Shown: positions 17,520 through 28,600 of the stretch, piece by piece | Layout of the letters: every line of letters starts with the position of its first letter | Position numbering within the stretch: position 1 is the stretch's first letter | Assembly: GCA_003755025.1 (NCBI GenBank) | Contig: RJVL01000009.1 | Location: 62,001-126,000 of the forward strand | Reading direction: 5' to 3' | Length of the DNA stretch: 64,000 bases | From: Diaphorobacter nitroreducens | Lineage (GTDB): Bacteria > Pseudomonadota > Gammaproteobacteria > Burkholderiales > Burkholderiaceae_C | The notes under the pieces: generated by a model | Database searches by the model: none | Seen by the model: the letters and a program-made list of their open reading frames with translations, nothing else | Told to the model about the DNA's origin: nothing | Made by a program: the position numbers and the translations under genes

Positions 17520-19694
17520 ATGCCTGACCGCTCCCTGTCCCCGACCACGCCGCATGACAGCGCAGCCTGCCTGCTCTGCGTGGCCGTGAGCACGCCGGCG
17601 CACAGTGGCGTGGGCGAACCGCTGAGCTATGCCAGCCCGCGCCCGCTGCCTGCCGGGACACTGGTGCGCGTCCCGCTGGGCGCGCGCGAGGTGCTGGGCG
17701 TGGTCTGGGACGCGCCCGCCGAGCTAGCGGCGCTACCGCCGGGCATGGTGCCGCGCACGGTGGCGGGTGTGCTCGAAGGCGTGGCGCCGCTGGACGCCGC
17801 CTGGCGCCGTCTGGTGAGCTTCGCCGCGCGCTACTACCAACGCGCGGTGGGCGAGGTGGCGCTGGCCGCCCTGCCCCCACAGCTGCGCGACCTCACGCCC
17901 GAGCAGTTGGCGCGGCGCCTGCGCCGCCCCGCACCGCCGGCGCACCCGTCCGAAGCAGTTGCAAAAACAATAGCACTTACCGCAGAACAGGCAAGCGCTA
18001 CAGCCCAAATCGATGCAGAGCGCGGGCCCTTCCTGTTGTTCGGCAGCACGGGCAGCGGCAAGACCGAGGTGTACCTGCACTGCGTGCAGCGCGCCCTGGC
18101 CGGCCATCCCGCCGCACAGGCACTGGTGATGGTGCCCGAGATCAACCTCACCCCGCAGCTGGAGGCGCGCTTTCGCGAGCGCTTCGCTCCCCTGTACGGC
18201 GAGGCGGCCGTGGTCAGCATGCACAGCGGGATGACGCCGGCACAGCGCCTGAAGAGCTGGCTCGCCGCGCATACGGGCGCTGCGCGCATCGTGCTCGGCA
18301 CGCGCATGGCGGTGTTCGCCAGCCTGCCGGGGCTGGCACTGGTCGTGGTGGACGAGGAGCATGACGCCAGCTACAAGCAGCAGGAGGGCGCGCGCTACTC
18401 CGCGCGCGACCTGGCGCTGTGGCGCGGACGCGAGCAGGGCGCCAAGGTGATCCTGGGCAGCGCCACCCCGTCGCTGGAGAGCTGGCATGCCAGCACCCCG
18501 GCCAGCGAGGGGGGCCCGGGCCGTTATCTGCGCCTGCACATGCCCAGCCGTATCGGCTCAGGGGACGGCGCCGGCACAGGCGAGCTGCCGCGCGTGCGCC
18601 TGGTGGACATGGGACAACAGCCGCGCAGTTCGGGGGCGGGTGGCGTGTTCTCGCCCCCGCTGCTGGCCGCCATCACCGAACGGGTGCAACGCGGGGAGCA
18701 ATGCCTGGTGCTGCTCAACCGCCGCGGCTTTGCACCCGTGCTGCACTGCCATGACTGCAGCTGGAAGAGCGACTGCCCGCACTGCAGCGCCCACCAGGTG
18801 TTCCACAAGAGCGACCGCACGCTGCGCTGCCACCACTGTGGCTTTACGCAACGCGTGCCGCGGGCCTGCCCCAGCTGCGGCAACCCGGACATCCTGCCCC
18901 TGGGCCGGGGCACCGAGCAGCTGGAAGAGCAACTGGCCGCCCTGCTGCGCAACGTGATCACCCCGGACCGCCGCGCCGCGCGCGTGGCACGCATCGACGC
19001 CGACACCACCCGCGCCAAGGGGGCGCTGGAGGAGCAACTGGCCCAGGTGCACAGCGGCGAGGTGGACGTGCTGGTCGGCACGCAGATGGTGGCCAAGGGG
19101 CATGACTTTCGGCGCATCACCCTGGTGGCGGCCGTGCAGCCCGACGGAGCGCTCTTCAGCAGCGACTTCCGCGCGCCCGAGCGCATGTTCGCCCTGCTGA
19201 TGCAGGCCGCGGGCCGCGCGGGGCGCGATGCGCGCTATGTGGCCGCGCAAGGCAGCCCGCCCGAGATGTGGATCCAGACCTGGCACCCCGACCACGCCGT
19301 CTATGCCGCGCTGCGCCGCCACGACTACCCGGCCTTCGCCGCGCGCCAGCTGGCCGAGCGCCAGGAAGCCGGCATGCCGCCCTTCGCCTATCAGGCGCTG
19401 GTGCGCGCGGACGCCCGCACGCAGGAGGCGGCCCAGGCCTTCCTGCAGGCCGCCAGCGACGCCGCGCGCGCCGCCGGGCTGCCGGGGCTGGACCAGGTCT
19501 TCCTGTTCCCGCCGGTGCCGCTCGCCATCCAGCGCGTGGCCAATGTGGAGCGCGCGCAGATGCTGCTGGAAAGTCCCCAGCGCGGCGCGCTGCAGCGCTT
19601 TCTGGCTGCATGGCAGCCGCTGCTGCATGCCGAGCGCCCGCGCCACCGCGGCCTGGTGCGCTGGCTGGTGGACGTGGACCCGCAGGCGATCTGA
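17520..19694 (+). CDS. priA: Primosomal protein N' (replication restart helicase)
   Basis: A 724-residue superfamily 2 helicase that reloads the replisome at stalled forks. It has an N-terminal DNA-binding domain (1-110). Walker A GSTGSGKT lies at residues 175-182 and DEEH at about 278-281. Zinc-binding cysteine pairs (CHDC, CPHC, CHHC, CPSC) lie around residues 410-465. ATG 17520 is preferred to 17454. The linker before the helicase core contains dispersed repeat copy 5 (from residue 151). DnaA-box-like sites lie upstream. Confidence 0.95.
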   Translation: MPDRSLSPTTPHDSAACLLCVAVSTPAHSGVGEPLSYASPRPLPAGTLVRVPLGAREVLGVVWDAPAELAALPPGMVPRTVAGVLEGVAPLDAAWRRLVSFAARYYQRAVGEVALAALPPQLRDLTPEQLARRLRRPAPPAHPSEAVAKTIALTAEQASATAQIDAERGPFLLFGSTGSGKTEVYLHCVQRALAGHPAAQALVMVPEINLTPQLEARFRERFAPLYGEAAVVSMHSGMTPAQRLKSWLAAHTGAARIVLGTRMAVFASLPGLALVVVDEEHDASYKQQEGARYSARDLALWRGREQGAKVILGSATPSLESWHASTPASEGGPGRYLRLHMPSRIGSGDGAGTGELPRVRLVDMGQQPRSSGAGGVFSPPLLAAITERVQRGEQCLVLLNRRGFAPVLHCHDCSWKSDCPHCSAHQVFHKSDRTLRCHHCGFTQRVPRACPSCGNPDILPLGRGTEQLEEQLAALLRNVITPDRRAARVARIDADTTRAKGALEEQLAQVHSGEVDVLVGTQMVAKGHDFRRITLVAAVQPDGALFSSDFRAPERMFALLMQAAGRAGRDARYVAAQGSPPEMWIQTWHPDHAVYAALRRHDYPAFAARQLAERQEAGMPPFAYQALVRADARTQEAAQAFLQAASDAARAAGLPGLDQVFLFPPVPLAIQRVANVERAQMLLESPQRGALQRFLAAWQPLLHAERPRHRGLVRWLVDVDPQAI
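17967..18010 (+). repeat. Dispersed repeat, copy 5 (inside priA linker)
   Basis: ACAATAGCACTTACCGCA, then GGCAAGCGCTACAGCCCAAA. It is diverged but keeps the order ATAGC, loop, AAGCGCTA, GCCCAAA. It is translated as TIALTAEQASATAQI in the same frame as the dsbD copies. Confidence 0.6.
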
Positions 19695-19728
19695 AGGAAA
19701 TCCCGCGTGGTGCAACTACGGCAAAGGT

Positions 19729-19765
19729 GCTGCCAGCACTTTTCAACCAGCGCTTACAGCTATCC
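19729..19765 (-). repeat. Dispersed repeat, copy 6 (inverted, degraded)
   Basis: On the minus strand it reads ATAGCTGTAAGCGCTGG, then AAAGTGCTGGCAG. It matches the family 5' half and a weak second arm. It lies just after the priA stop. Confidence 0.55.
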
Positions 19766-19933
19766 TCCTAATAGCATTTTTTGCGCCATGCAGGCGCGCA
19801 TGGCTCGCGGTATCGCCCCGCGCTACCGGGAGTAGCCGCTGGCAGGCTGGGCTGGGAAACCGCTCGCCATACTCGCCCGCGCTGCCCACACTGCGCAGCA
19901 CCGCCCACCGGCATACTCGGGACAACTCACCGA

Positions 19934-20314
19934 ATGAACCGCTACCAAGACATTCTGCCTCCGCTTTGGAGCACCGTCGCACTGACCGTGGCCACGCTGG
20001 TCACCAACTGGGTCTGGGCAGCCTGGTTCGCAGAAACCGACGGCACGGGCCTGATGGCACTGATGATCGCCAGCCTGTTTTTCTGGCCGGTGATGCTGAT
20101 CCTGATCTACCTTGCGCTGGCGCACACCCTCCGATTTTGCGAAGACTACGGTTTCCTGCGCATGGCGGTCGTTGTGGGCGTTGCCGTAGTGGGTACGGCC
20201 ATCTTCGGCGTGCCCGGCCCCTGGAACCTGCTGATCTGCGCGGTCACGGCCGTCACGGTGGGGATTCAGATCAGGCGCGCGGCGCAGGACGACGCCGACC
20301 TGGAGGACTTGTGA
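19934..20314 (+). CDS. Small membrane protein of unknown function
   Basis: 126 residues with three or four hydrophobic segments (approximately 10-32, 40-64, 78-95 and 96-112) and an acidic C-terminus DDADLEDL. No family was recognised. It is followed immediately, with no gap, by another unknown membrane protein gene, and the two look translationally coupled. The start at 19934 is chosen because an earlier in-frame start (19781) would add 51 residues with no membrane character. Confidence 0.65.
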   Translation: MNRYQDILPPLWSTVALTVATLVTNWVWAAWFAETDGTGLMALMIASLFFWPVMLILIYLALAHTLRFCEDYGFLRMAVVVGVAVVGTAIFGVPGPWNLLICAVTAVTVGIQIRRAAQDDADLEDL

Positions 20315-21121
20315 ATGGCTTTCAAGGAGAAGCCGCCGCGCGGTCTACTCGAGAGCTTTTCAGACCCGCTCTGGCAACGGCTGGGCCTAGTTGTGGTGGG
20401 CCCGCAGTGGATCGTGAAGGGCCGGCATCGAGGATTCGACTGGATGGCCATCGAGCTGCTACATCGCCCCACGGGCTTTCGGCAAACGATCATGACCACC
20501 ACCGTCTTCGTGGTACGGCTGCCGCGCAAGTCCAAGGACTGGTATTTGCCAGCCGACCGCATCACCCCTGACAAGCAGGTGTGCGTGGACGACGCCTGCG
20601 TCTATGCCGCAGCGCTGGGCGAACAGCCCCGCGTGCGCACGTGGCGCCAGTGGCTGGACCTGGCCGTGGACGCTGCCGAAGAGGTGATCCGCACTGAAGG
20701 CGCGCGCCGTAAGGAGAACCCGCAGCAGAAAGCGGAACGCGCCGATGCCCCGAGTTGGAACGTGGTGGACGGCAACCTGGCCTCTATCTGGTTGGTGGCG
20801 ATGGCGTTTTTCACCTTTCTCAACGTGATGGGGCTTTGGCAGGCGTACGGCGACTGGCAAGGCCAAGGAGCCATCCTCCTGTGCCACGGGTCGAAGCCCT
20901 TCGGCACGTACCTGCAGGGCTGGAAGGCCGCCGTTTACGCCATATCGCTCGTCGCGCCCCTGCCCATCGTGGCCAAAGCGCTGCATACCGTGACCACGCG
21001 GATGTACCGGCAGGCGTTCCGGCTCCAGCTTTGTGTCGAAGGCCTGCTCTGGGCAGGGGCGATGGTCGGGATGCACTACGTGCGGGACGCCCTCGTCCAA
21101 TCGGTGCGCCAGGCCTGCTGA
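20315..21121 (+). CDS. Unknown membrane protein paired with the preceding gene
   Basis: 268 residues: a soluble N-terminal part of about 150 residues rich in basic residues, then two or three hydrophobic segments (approximately 155-178, 207-225 and 240-258). No family was recognised. The ATG follows directly on the TGA of the upstream gene, so the two are probably made together and may act as a complex; this is inference. A repeat copy follows. Confidence 0.65.
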   Translation: MAFKEKPPRGLLESFSDPLWQRLGLVVVGPQWIVKGRHRGFDWMAIELLHRPTGFRQTIMTTTVFVVRLPRKSKDWYLPADRITPDKQVCVDDACVYAAALGEQPRVRTWRQWLDLAVDAAEEVIRTEGARRKENPQQKAERADAPSWNVVDGNLASIWLVAMAFFTFLNVMGLWQAYGDWQGQGAILLCHGSKPFGTYLQGWKAAVYAISLVAPLPIVAKALHTVTTRMYRQAFRLQLCVEGLLWAGAMVGMHYVRDALVQSVRQAC

Positions 21122-21134
21122 GAAGATTTCTCGA

Positions 21135-21183
21135 TTTTTTGCCACTCAACGCTTATGCCGTAAGCGCTTATAGCTATCAAAAC
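21135..21183 (-). repeat. Dispersed hairpin repeat, copy 7 (inverted)
   Basis: On the minus strand: TGATAGCTATAAGCGCTT, then ACGGCATAAGCG and TGGCAAAAAA. It lies between two convergent genes and can form the AAGCGCTT / AAGCG hairpin; the poly-A/T flank may help termination. Confidence 0.8.
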
Positions 21184-21196
21184 AGAAGTAAACAGG

Positions 21197-22147
21197 TCAA
21201 GTCAAAAGCGCAACGGCAGCCGAAAAGCTGACGAACGCCAGCGCCGTACTCACCAGGATGATGCGCGCCACGCGCCCGCCGTGGGCCCCGAAGCGCTCCA
21301 CCAGCAGCGCCACGTTGCTCGCGCTGGGCAGCGCGGCCAGCAGCACCATCACCGTGAGCGTGAACGGCGACAGATCCACCCCCAGCGCCATCGCCGCACG
21401 TCCCACGCACCACACCAGCAGCGGGTGCACGACGAGCTTGGCCAGCGCGATCGGCACGTACTGGCCCGGTGGCACGTATTCCTGCTGGTTCATCTGCGAG
21501 CGCGCCAGCACCGCGCCAATGGTGAACAGCGCCACCGGCGATGCCGCGCCCGCCAGCATGGCCAGGGTCTGATCCACGGGGCCCGGCGGCTGCCACTGCA
21601 GGACCGACGCCACGCCGCCCAGCACGATGGACCAGGGCATGGGGTTGGTGGCCATGCCGCGCAGCGCGTTGCGCAGCGCCACGGCCACGCCGTGCGCACC
21701 CGCGCCATCCAGGCGCGACAGCGCGATGCACGCCGAGCTGGTGATCACCAGGTCCACCGCCAGCACCACGATCACGGTGCCGGCACTGGCCTCGCCCAGC
21801 AACGCCACCAGCAGCGGAACACCCATGAAGCCGGTGTTGGGAAAGGCAGCCACCAGCGCGCCGAAGGCCGCATCGTTCCACCCCCGGCGCCGCAGCGTGA
21901 GGGCCACCGTGCCGCCCACCATGAGCAGCGCACACAGCAGGTACAGCCCGGCGACGGCCGGGTCCAGCAGCTGTGCGATGGGCGTGCTGGCGCCGAAGCG
22001 GTACAGCATGCATGGCAGCGCGAAATACAGCACGAAGCTGTTCAGCCCCCCGATGGCGGACACCGGCAGCGCCCCGGCCCGCGTGGCCAGGTAGCCGCAC
22101 AGTACGAGGGCGAAGAAGGGGAAGGTGATCAGCAGGACGGACAGCAC
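21197..22147 (-). CDS. AEC-family transporter (auxin efflux carrier type)
   Basis: 316 residues with about ten membrane segments and a GTG start. The repeated membrane halves, with NSFVLYFALPCMLY and PNTGFMGVPLL, are typical of the AEC/MdcF family, which in bacteria includes malonate and other carboxylate carriers. The substrate is not readable. It is divergent from the rep helicase gene. Confidence 0.85.
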   Translation of the reverse strand: MLSVLLITFPFFALVLCGYLATRAGALPVSAIGGLNSFVLYFALPCMLYRFGASTPIAQLLDPAVAGLYLLCALLMVGGTVALTLRRRGWNDAAFGALVAAFPNTGFMGVPLLVALLGEASAGTVIVVLAVDLVITSSACIALSRLDGAGAHGVAVALRNALRGMATNPMPWSIVLGGVASVLQWQPPGPVDQTLAMLAGAASPVALFTIGAVLARSQMNQQEYVPPGQYVPIALAKLVVHPLLVWCVGRAAMALGVDLSPFTLTVMVLLAALPSASNVALLVERFGAHGGRVARIILVSTALAFVSFSAAVALLT

Positions 22148-22323
22148 GGGCGCGATTGTCGCAGCGCCGCCGCGCGCTGAAACGCCTTGTCACCGGGCGT
22201 GCCACCCCGGGCAATCACCCTGGTGCGCGCACGCCGCTATCATGCACACCCGCTGTTCTCCCTCTCACCCGCCGCCCGCCGCAACCCGTGGCGCAGGCGC
22301 GCCCCGTTCCTCCCGCTGCATCC

Positions 22324-24393
22324 ATGTCCGGTCTCAATCTTGCTCAGTTGCAGGCAGTGCACTACACCGAGGGCCCGTGCCTGGTGCTGGCAGGCGCGGG
22401 CTCGGGCAAGACGCGGGTGATCACGCACAAGATCGCGCGGCTGATCGAGACGGGCCTGGCGCCCCGGCGCATCGCTGCCATCACCTTCACCAACAAGGCC
22501 GCGGCCGAGATGCGCGAGCGCGCCGCCGGCCTGATCGGCCGCCAGGCCAAGGACGTGCTGGTGTGCACCTTCCACGCCCTGGGTGTGCGCATGGTGCGCG
22601 AGGACGGCCATGTGCTGGGCCTCAAGCCCTCGTTCAGCATCCTGGACCAGGACGACGTGACGGGCATCCTCAAGGACTGCGCGGGCGGCACCACCGACCT
22701 GGCCACCGCGCGCCAGTGGCAATGGACCATCAGCAACTGGAAGAACCAGGGCTGGGACGCGCGCAAGGCGCTCGCCATGGCCCAGGATGACCATGAGCGC
22801 AGCATCGCCCTGATCATGCAGCGCTACGAGGAGCGCCTGACGGCCTACCAGAGCGTGGATTTCGACGACCTGATCGGCATGCCCATGCGCCTCTTGCGCC
22901 ACCACCCCGAGGTGCGCGAGAAGTGGCAGCGCCTCTTGGGCCACGTGCTGGTGGACGAATACCAGGACACCAACGCCACGCAGTACGAGCTACTGAAATA
23001 CCTGGTGGGCGAGCGCGCGCGCTTCACCGCCGTGGGCGACGACGACCAGAGCATCTACGGCTGGCGCGGCGCCACGCTGGACAACCTGAAGAAGCTGCCG
23101 CAGGACTTCCCGCAGCTCAACGTCATCAAGCTGGAGCAGAACTACCGCTCGACCAGCGCCATCCTGCGCGCGGCCAACCACGTCATCCAGCCCAATCCCA
23201 AGCTGTTTCCCAAGACGCTGTTCAGCGAGCTGGGCGAGGGCGAGCCCGTGCGCGTGGTCGATTGCGACAACGAGGAGCACGAGGCCGAGCGCGCCGTGGC
23301 GCGCATCCAGGGCCTGCGGGCAGCCAGCAATCCACCGCCGGCGTGGAAGAACTTCGCCATCCTCTACCGCGCCAACCACCAGGCCAAGCCGTTCGAGAAG
23401 GCCCTGCGCAAGGCCAACATCCCCTACAAGGTCTCGGGCGGCACCAGCTTCTTCGACCGCGCCGAGATCAAGGACCTGTGCGCGTGGTTCCGCCTGTGGA
23501 TCAACAACGACGACGACCCGGCCTTTCTGCGCGCCGTCACCAGCCCGCGGCGCGGCGTGGGCCACACCACGCTGGCGGCGCTGGGCGAGTTCGCCACGCA
23601 GCACAAGCAAAGCATGTTCGGCGCGCTGTTCAACGCCATGCTGCCCGCCGTGATCCCCAAGCGGGGCCTGGAAGGCCTGCTGGAGTTCGGCCGCACCGTC
23701 AACGACCTGGAGCACCGCGCACGCCACACGCACGGCCACGAAGCCGCGCGTGCCTTCCTGGCCGACTGGCTCAAGGACATGGGCTACGAACAACACCTGT
23801 ACGACAGCGAGGACAGCGAAAAGGTGGCCGCAGCGCGCTGGAGCAACGTGCTGGAGTTCTGCGACTGGATGGCGCAGCGCGCGGGCGGCCAGATCGACGA
23901 CACCGCGGGCACGACGGTGCAGGCCACGACCAAGAGCCTGCTGGAGGTGGCGCAGACCATCGCCCTGCTGTCCACCATCTCCGAGCGCGAACAGGAGCAG
24001 GACATGGTGGTGCTGTCCACGCTGCATGCCAGCAAGGGACTGGAGTGGCCGCACGTGATCCTGGCCGGCGTGACCGAGGGCATGCTGCCCTTCAAGCTGG
24101 ACGATGACGATGGCCGCCAGCAGAAGGTGAGTGACGACACCCTGCAGCGCCTGCAGGAGGAGCGCCGCCTGATGTACGTGGGCATCACCCGCGCCCAGCG
24201 CACGCTGGCCGTGAGCTGGACCAAGAAGCGCAAGAAGGGGCGCGAGATGGTGGCCTGCCAGCCCAGCCGCTTCATTGCCGAGATGAAACTGGACGCCGCC
24301 ACGGCGCGCGAGAACCCACGCGACAAGTTGCGCCAGTTGCGCGAGGAATTTGCGCGCAAGGCCCAGGCCGCCCCCAGCCCCGCCACACCCTGA
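22324..24393 (+). CDS. rep: ATP-dependent DNA helicase Rep/UvrD type
   Basis: A 689-residue superfamily 1A helicase. Walker A GAGSGKT lies at residues 24-30 and DEYQD at about 211. GDDDQSIYGWRGA and the C-terminal VLSTLHASKGLEWPHV and YVGITRAQ motifs are present. The length and the absence of a UvrD-type C-terminal tail favour Rep, which clears proteins ahead of the replication fork. The ATG at 22324 places the Q-motif at the very start, as expected. The lipoprotein gene follows after 4 bp. Confidence 0.9.
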   Translation: MSGLNLAQLQAVHYTEGPCLVLAGAGSGKTRVITHKIARLIETGLAPRRIAAITFTNKAAAEMRERAAGLIGRQAKDVLVCTFHALGVRMVREDGHVLGLKPSFSILDQDDVTGILKDCAGGTTDLATARQWQWTISNWKNQGWDARKALAMAQDDHERSIALIMQRYEERLTAYQSVDFDDLIGMPMRLLRHHPEVREKWQRLLGHVLVDEYQDTNATQYELLKYLVGERARFTAVGDDDQSIYGWRGATLDNLKKLPQDFPQLNVIKLEQNYRSTSAILRAANHVIQPNPKLFPKTLFSELGEGEPVRVVDCDNEEHEAERAVARIQGLRAASNPPPAWKNFAILYRANHQAKPFEKALRKANIPYKVSGGTSFFDRAEIKDLCAWFRLWINNDDDPAFLRAVTSPRRGVGHTTLAALGEFATQHKQSMFGALFNAMLPAVIPKRGLEGLLEFGRTVNDLEHRARHTHGHEAARAFLADWLKDMGYEQHLYDSEDSEKVAAARWSNVLEFCDWMAQRAGGQIDDTAGTTVQATTKSLLEVAQTIALLSTISEREQEQDMVVLSTLHASKGLEWPHVILAGVTEGMLPFKLDDDDGRQQKVSDDTLQRLQEERRLMYVGITRAQRTLAVSWTKKRKKGREMVACQPSRFIAEMKLDAATARENPRDKLRQLREEFARKAQAAPSPATP

Positions 24394-24397
24394 ACAC

Positions 24398-24832
24398 ATG
24401 TTGAAAACTATATTTTTGATAGCTACTAGCGCTTTACTGGCAAGCGCTTGTGCCCAAAAAACCTCTCAACCTCCGCGCCCGGCCTGCCCCACGGCCGCGC
24501 AGATGGAGCAGCCCGAACTCGTGGGCCGCTGGCAGGCGCGGCTGGACGGCATGGCCGAGCCCGTGCTGCTGGAACTGGGCCCCCACCCCGAATGGGACGG
24601 CACGGTGAAGGGACGCATCCAGTGGCCGGGCTTCACCTCGGTGGTGGTGGGCGACGTGCACCAGGGCCGGCTCACCATGGAAGAGTCGCGCGACGGCACG
24701 CGGGTCAGCGGCAACTGGAGCGGCGACGTCGTCGAAGGCAGCTGCGCGCGCGAGATCCGCGGCGAATGGACCGACGAGGCCGACCGGCCCTACACCTTCA
24801 CCCTGCGCAAGCAGGCCCCTTCCCGGCCCTGA
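24398..24832 (+). CDS. Small exported lipoprotein, unknown function
   Basis: 144 residues. The N-terminus MLKTIFLIATSALLASACAQ is a lipoprotein signal with the lipidated Cys at residue 18. The mature part has GRW, DGTVKGRIQWPG and SGNWSGDV segments suggesting a small beta-rich domain, but no family was recognised. Residues 8-22 are encoded by dispersed repeat copy 8, including the lipobox cysteine itself. It starts 4 bp after rep and is followed by pldA, so it may be co-transcribed. Confidence 0.8.
   Translation: MLKTIFLIATSALLASACAQKTSQPPRPACPTAAQMEQPELVGRWQARLDGMAEPVLLELGPHPEWDGTVKGRIQWPGFTSVVVGDVHQGRLTMEESRDGTRVSGNWSGDVVEGSCAREIRGEWTDEADRPYTFTLRKQAPSRP
24416..24462 (+). repeat. Dispersed hairpin repeat, copy 8 (encodes a lipoprotein signal)
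   Basis: ATAGCTACTAGCGCTTTA, CTGG, then CAAGCGCTTGTGCCCAAAAA. This is a well-preserved copy with intact AGCGCTT / AAGCGCT arms. It is read in the frame that gives IATSALLASACAQK, which forms the hydrophobic core and lipobox. Confidence 0.85.
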
Positions 24833-24873
24833 CCTGCATGGCAGCCGTCACCGACCACGCGCATCATCCGACC

Positions 24874-26055
24874 ATGACACAGCCTTCACACCCCCTGTCC
24901 CGCCTGGGCCTGGCCACCGCGCTGCTGGGCACGGCCCTGCCGCTGGTCAGCTGGGCCCAAACCGCCGCAGTCCCCGCCGTCAACCGGGCGGCCGGCTGGC
25001 GCCAGTGCGCCGCACTCACCGGTGACAGCCAGGCACGCCTGGCCTGCTTTGACCAGTGGGCCGGCGAGCAGAGTTGGCAGGCGCCGCCCGCTTCGGCCAG
25101 CGCCCAGCCCGCCGCCGCCACGCACGCGCCGCCCCCGCCGGTGGACGCCACGCTGCCGGCCACGCGCATCATCGACGTGGCGCAGGTGGACGGCTGCCGC
25201 GACGGCCAGTACAGCACCCTGTCGCGCTTTTGGGAGCTGGAGACGGGCAGCGACTGCGGGGCGTTCCGCTTTCGCGGCTACCGGCCCATGAGCGTGTCCG
25301 TCGTGGGCGCCACCAGCGTCAACCGCCTGCCCACCTCGGGCAGCCCGGACAACAATGCCGCCAGCGAGGTGGACTACCGCAAGACCGAGATGCGCGTGCA
25401 GCTGTCGGTGCGTACCAAGCTCGCGCAGGGCCTGCTCACGCGCGGCCACCCCACGCTGCGCGACTCGCTGTGGGCGGGCTACACGCAGCAGTCGTACTGG
25501 CAGCTGTTCTCGCCGGGCATCTCGCGGCCGTTCCGCAACACGGACCACGAGCCCGAGATCATGTACGTGTACCCCACCGACGCCAAGCTGCCCTTCGGCT
25601 GGCGCTGGCGCTACAGCGGCATCGGCCTGGTGCACCAGTCCAACGGCCAGAGCCTGCCGCTGTCGCGCAGCTGGAACCGCGTGTACCTGATGACCGGCAT
25701 GGAGCTGGACAACCGCTGGACCGTCACCGGCCGCCTGTGGAAGCGCCTGCACGAGAGCGCGGACAGCGACGACAACCCCGGCATCAGCAACTACGTGGGC
25801 CGGGCCGAGCTGGGCCTGACCTGGAACGTGGACAAGGACAACACCCTGGCGCTGACCGCACGGCATTCGCTGGGGGCGACCGGGCGCGGCTCGGCACGGC
25901 TGGAATGGCTGCAAACCCTCGGAACCAGCCTGGTGGGCAACCGCACCAACCTGCGCCTGCACACCCAGCTGTTCACGGGCTACGGCGACAGCCTGATCGA
26001 CTACAACCGCAAGCGCACCGTGTTCAGCGTGGGCCTGAGCCTGGTGGATTTCTGA
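24874..26055 (+). CDS. pldA: Outer-membrane phospholipase A (OMPLA)
   Basis: 393 residues with a signal peptide ending near SWAQ. A 90-residue linker includes the WRQCAALTGDSQARLACFD segment seen at the N-terminus of many beta- and gammaproteobacterial PldA proteins. The OMPLA barrel follows. The catalytic HQSNG (His254, Ser256) and SRSWNRVY match E. coli PldA. DDNPGISNYVG and the YGDSLIDYN strand near the C-terminus match too. The protein ends in Phe, as outer-membrane barrels do. It hydrolyses phospholipids in the outer leaflet after dimerisation with Ca2+ (family knowledge). Confidence 0.93.
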   Translation: MTQPSHPLSRLGLATALLGTALPLVSWAQTAAVPAVNRAAGWRQCAALTGDSQARLACFDQWAGEQSWQAPPASASAQPAAATHAPPPPVDATLPATRIIDVAQVDGCRDGQYSTLSRFWELETGSDCGAFRFRGYRPMSVSVVGATSVNRLPTSGSPDNNAASEVDYRKTEMRVQLSVRTKLAQGLLTRGHPTLRDSLWAGYTQQSYWQLFSPGISRPFRNTDHEPEIMYVYPTDAKLPFGWRWRYSGIGLVHQSNGQSLPLSRSWNRVYLMTGMELDNRWTVTGRLWKRLHESADSDDNPGISNYVGRAELGLTWNVDKDNTLALTARHSLGATGRGSARLEWLQTLGTSLVGNRTNLRLHTQLFTGYGDSLIDYNRKRTVFSVGLSLVDF

Positions 26056-26296
26056 ACCCCACAGCGCGAATGGATGGGCGGGCGCGCCACGCGCGCCTGC
26101 CGGCCCGATCACAACCGGTTACCCTTTGACCGGGCCGGCGGGTTGAAGGCGCCGCGGTGCGCCGACACAATCGGGCGCACCCCGGCGCCGCCGGGGGCGG
26201 GCCCGCGCCCTGCGCAATAAGCGCCTGCTTTCGCGCGGTATTCGCCCCATCACCGGCCAGCGCCGTCCGCACAATGCAGCCCGGAGGACGACGACC

Positions 26297-26683
26297 ATGG
26301 ACCTGCAATACCAGCTGAAGGCCGGCAGCTACTACCTGTACGACATGCGCGAAACGCCCAGCGCAGTCACGGGCGAGCGTCGCTTCAAGCTCAAGACCGA
26401 CACCGTGGCCATTGCCTTCGACCTGCACACCGGCGAGGTGCACCAGCACGGCAGCCCGGCACGCATCCAGTCCTGGGCCACGCACACGCGCCGGCGCCTG
26501 CGCGCCGCAGGCGCGGCGGACGTGGCCAACGACATCGTGGTCGTCTCCGGTCCGCTGCCCGTGGACGAGCTCAACAAATGCCTGTGGATCAGCGGCTACT
26601 GCCGGCGCATGTTCACGCGCCTGGCCAGCCTGCCGCACGGCAAGCTGCAGCGCGCGGCGCAGCAATGGAAAAAAGCAGCCTGA
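26297..26683 (+). CDS. Hypothetical protein, 128 residues
   Basis: No signal peptide or membrane segment and no family recognised. It has many Arg and His residues in the middle. GGAGGA precedes the ATG by a suitable distance and codon bias fits the neighbours, so it is likely real. The 241 bp before it hold nothing recognised. A strong terminator hairpin follows. Confidence 0.6.
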   Translation: MDLQYQLKAGSYYLYDMRETPSAVTGERRFKLKTDTVAIAFDLHTGEVHQHGSPARIQSWATHTRRRLRAAGAADVANDIVVVSGPLPVDELNKCLWISGYCRRMFTRLASLPHGKLQRAAQQWKKAA

Positions 26684-26724
26684 ACGCCCTGCCCATCTGC
26701 GCCAGCAGCTCTTGATTCAATAGC

Positions 26725-26750
26725 ACAACGGGTCCCGCGGGACCCGTTGT
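26725..26750. terminator. Strong palindromic terminator
   Basis: ACAACGGGTCCC and GGGACCCGTTGT with a 2-base centre form a perfect 12-bp stem between two convergent genes. TTTC follows on the plus strand. It probably terminates the 26297 gene, and perhaps both. Confidence 0.75.
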
Positions 26751-26758
26751 TTCTGGTG

Positions 26759-28521
<1,763 letters not shown>

Positions 28522-28600
28522 CGCCGCGTAGGCGGCGGCTGACGGAGAGGGCCGGCGCATTCCGCGCGCGGCGCCGCGCCATCCTTCCTATGCTGGGGCG

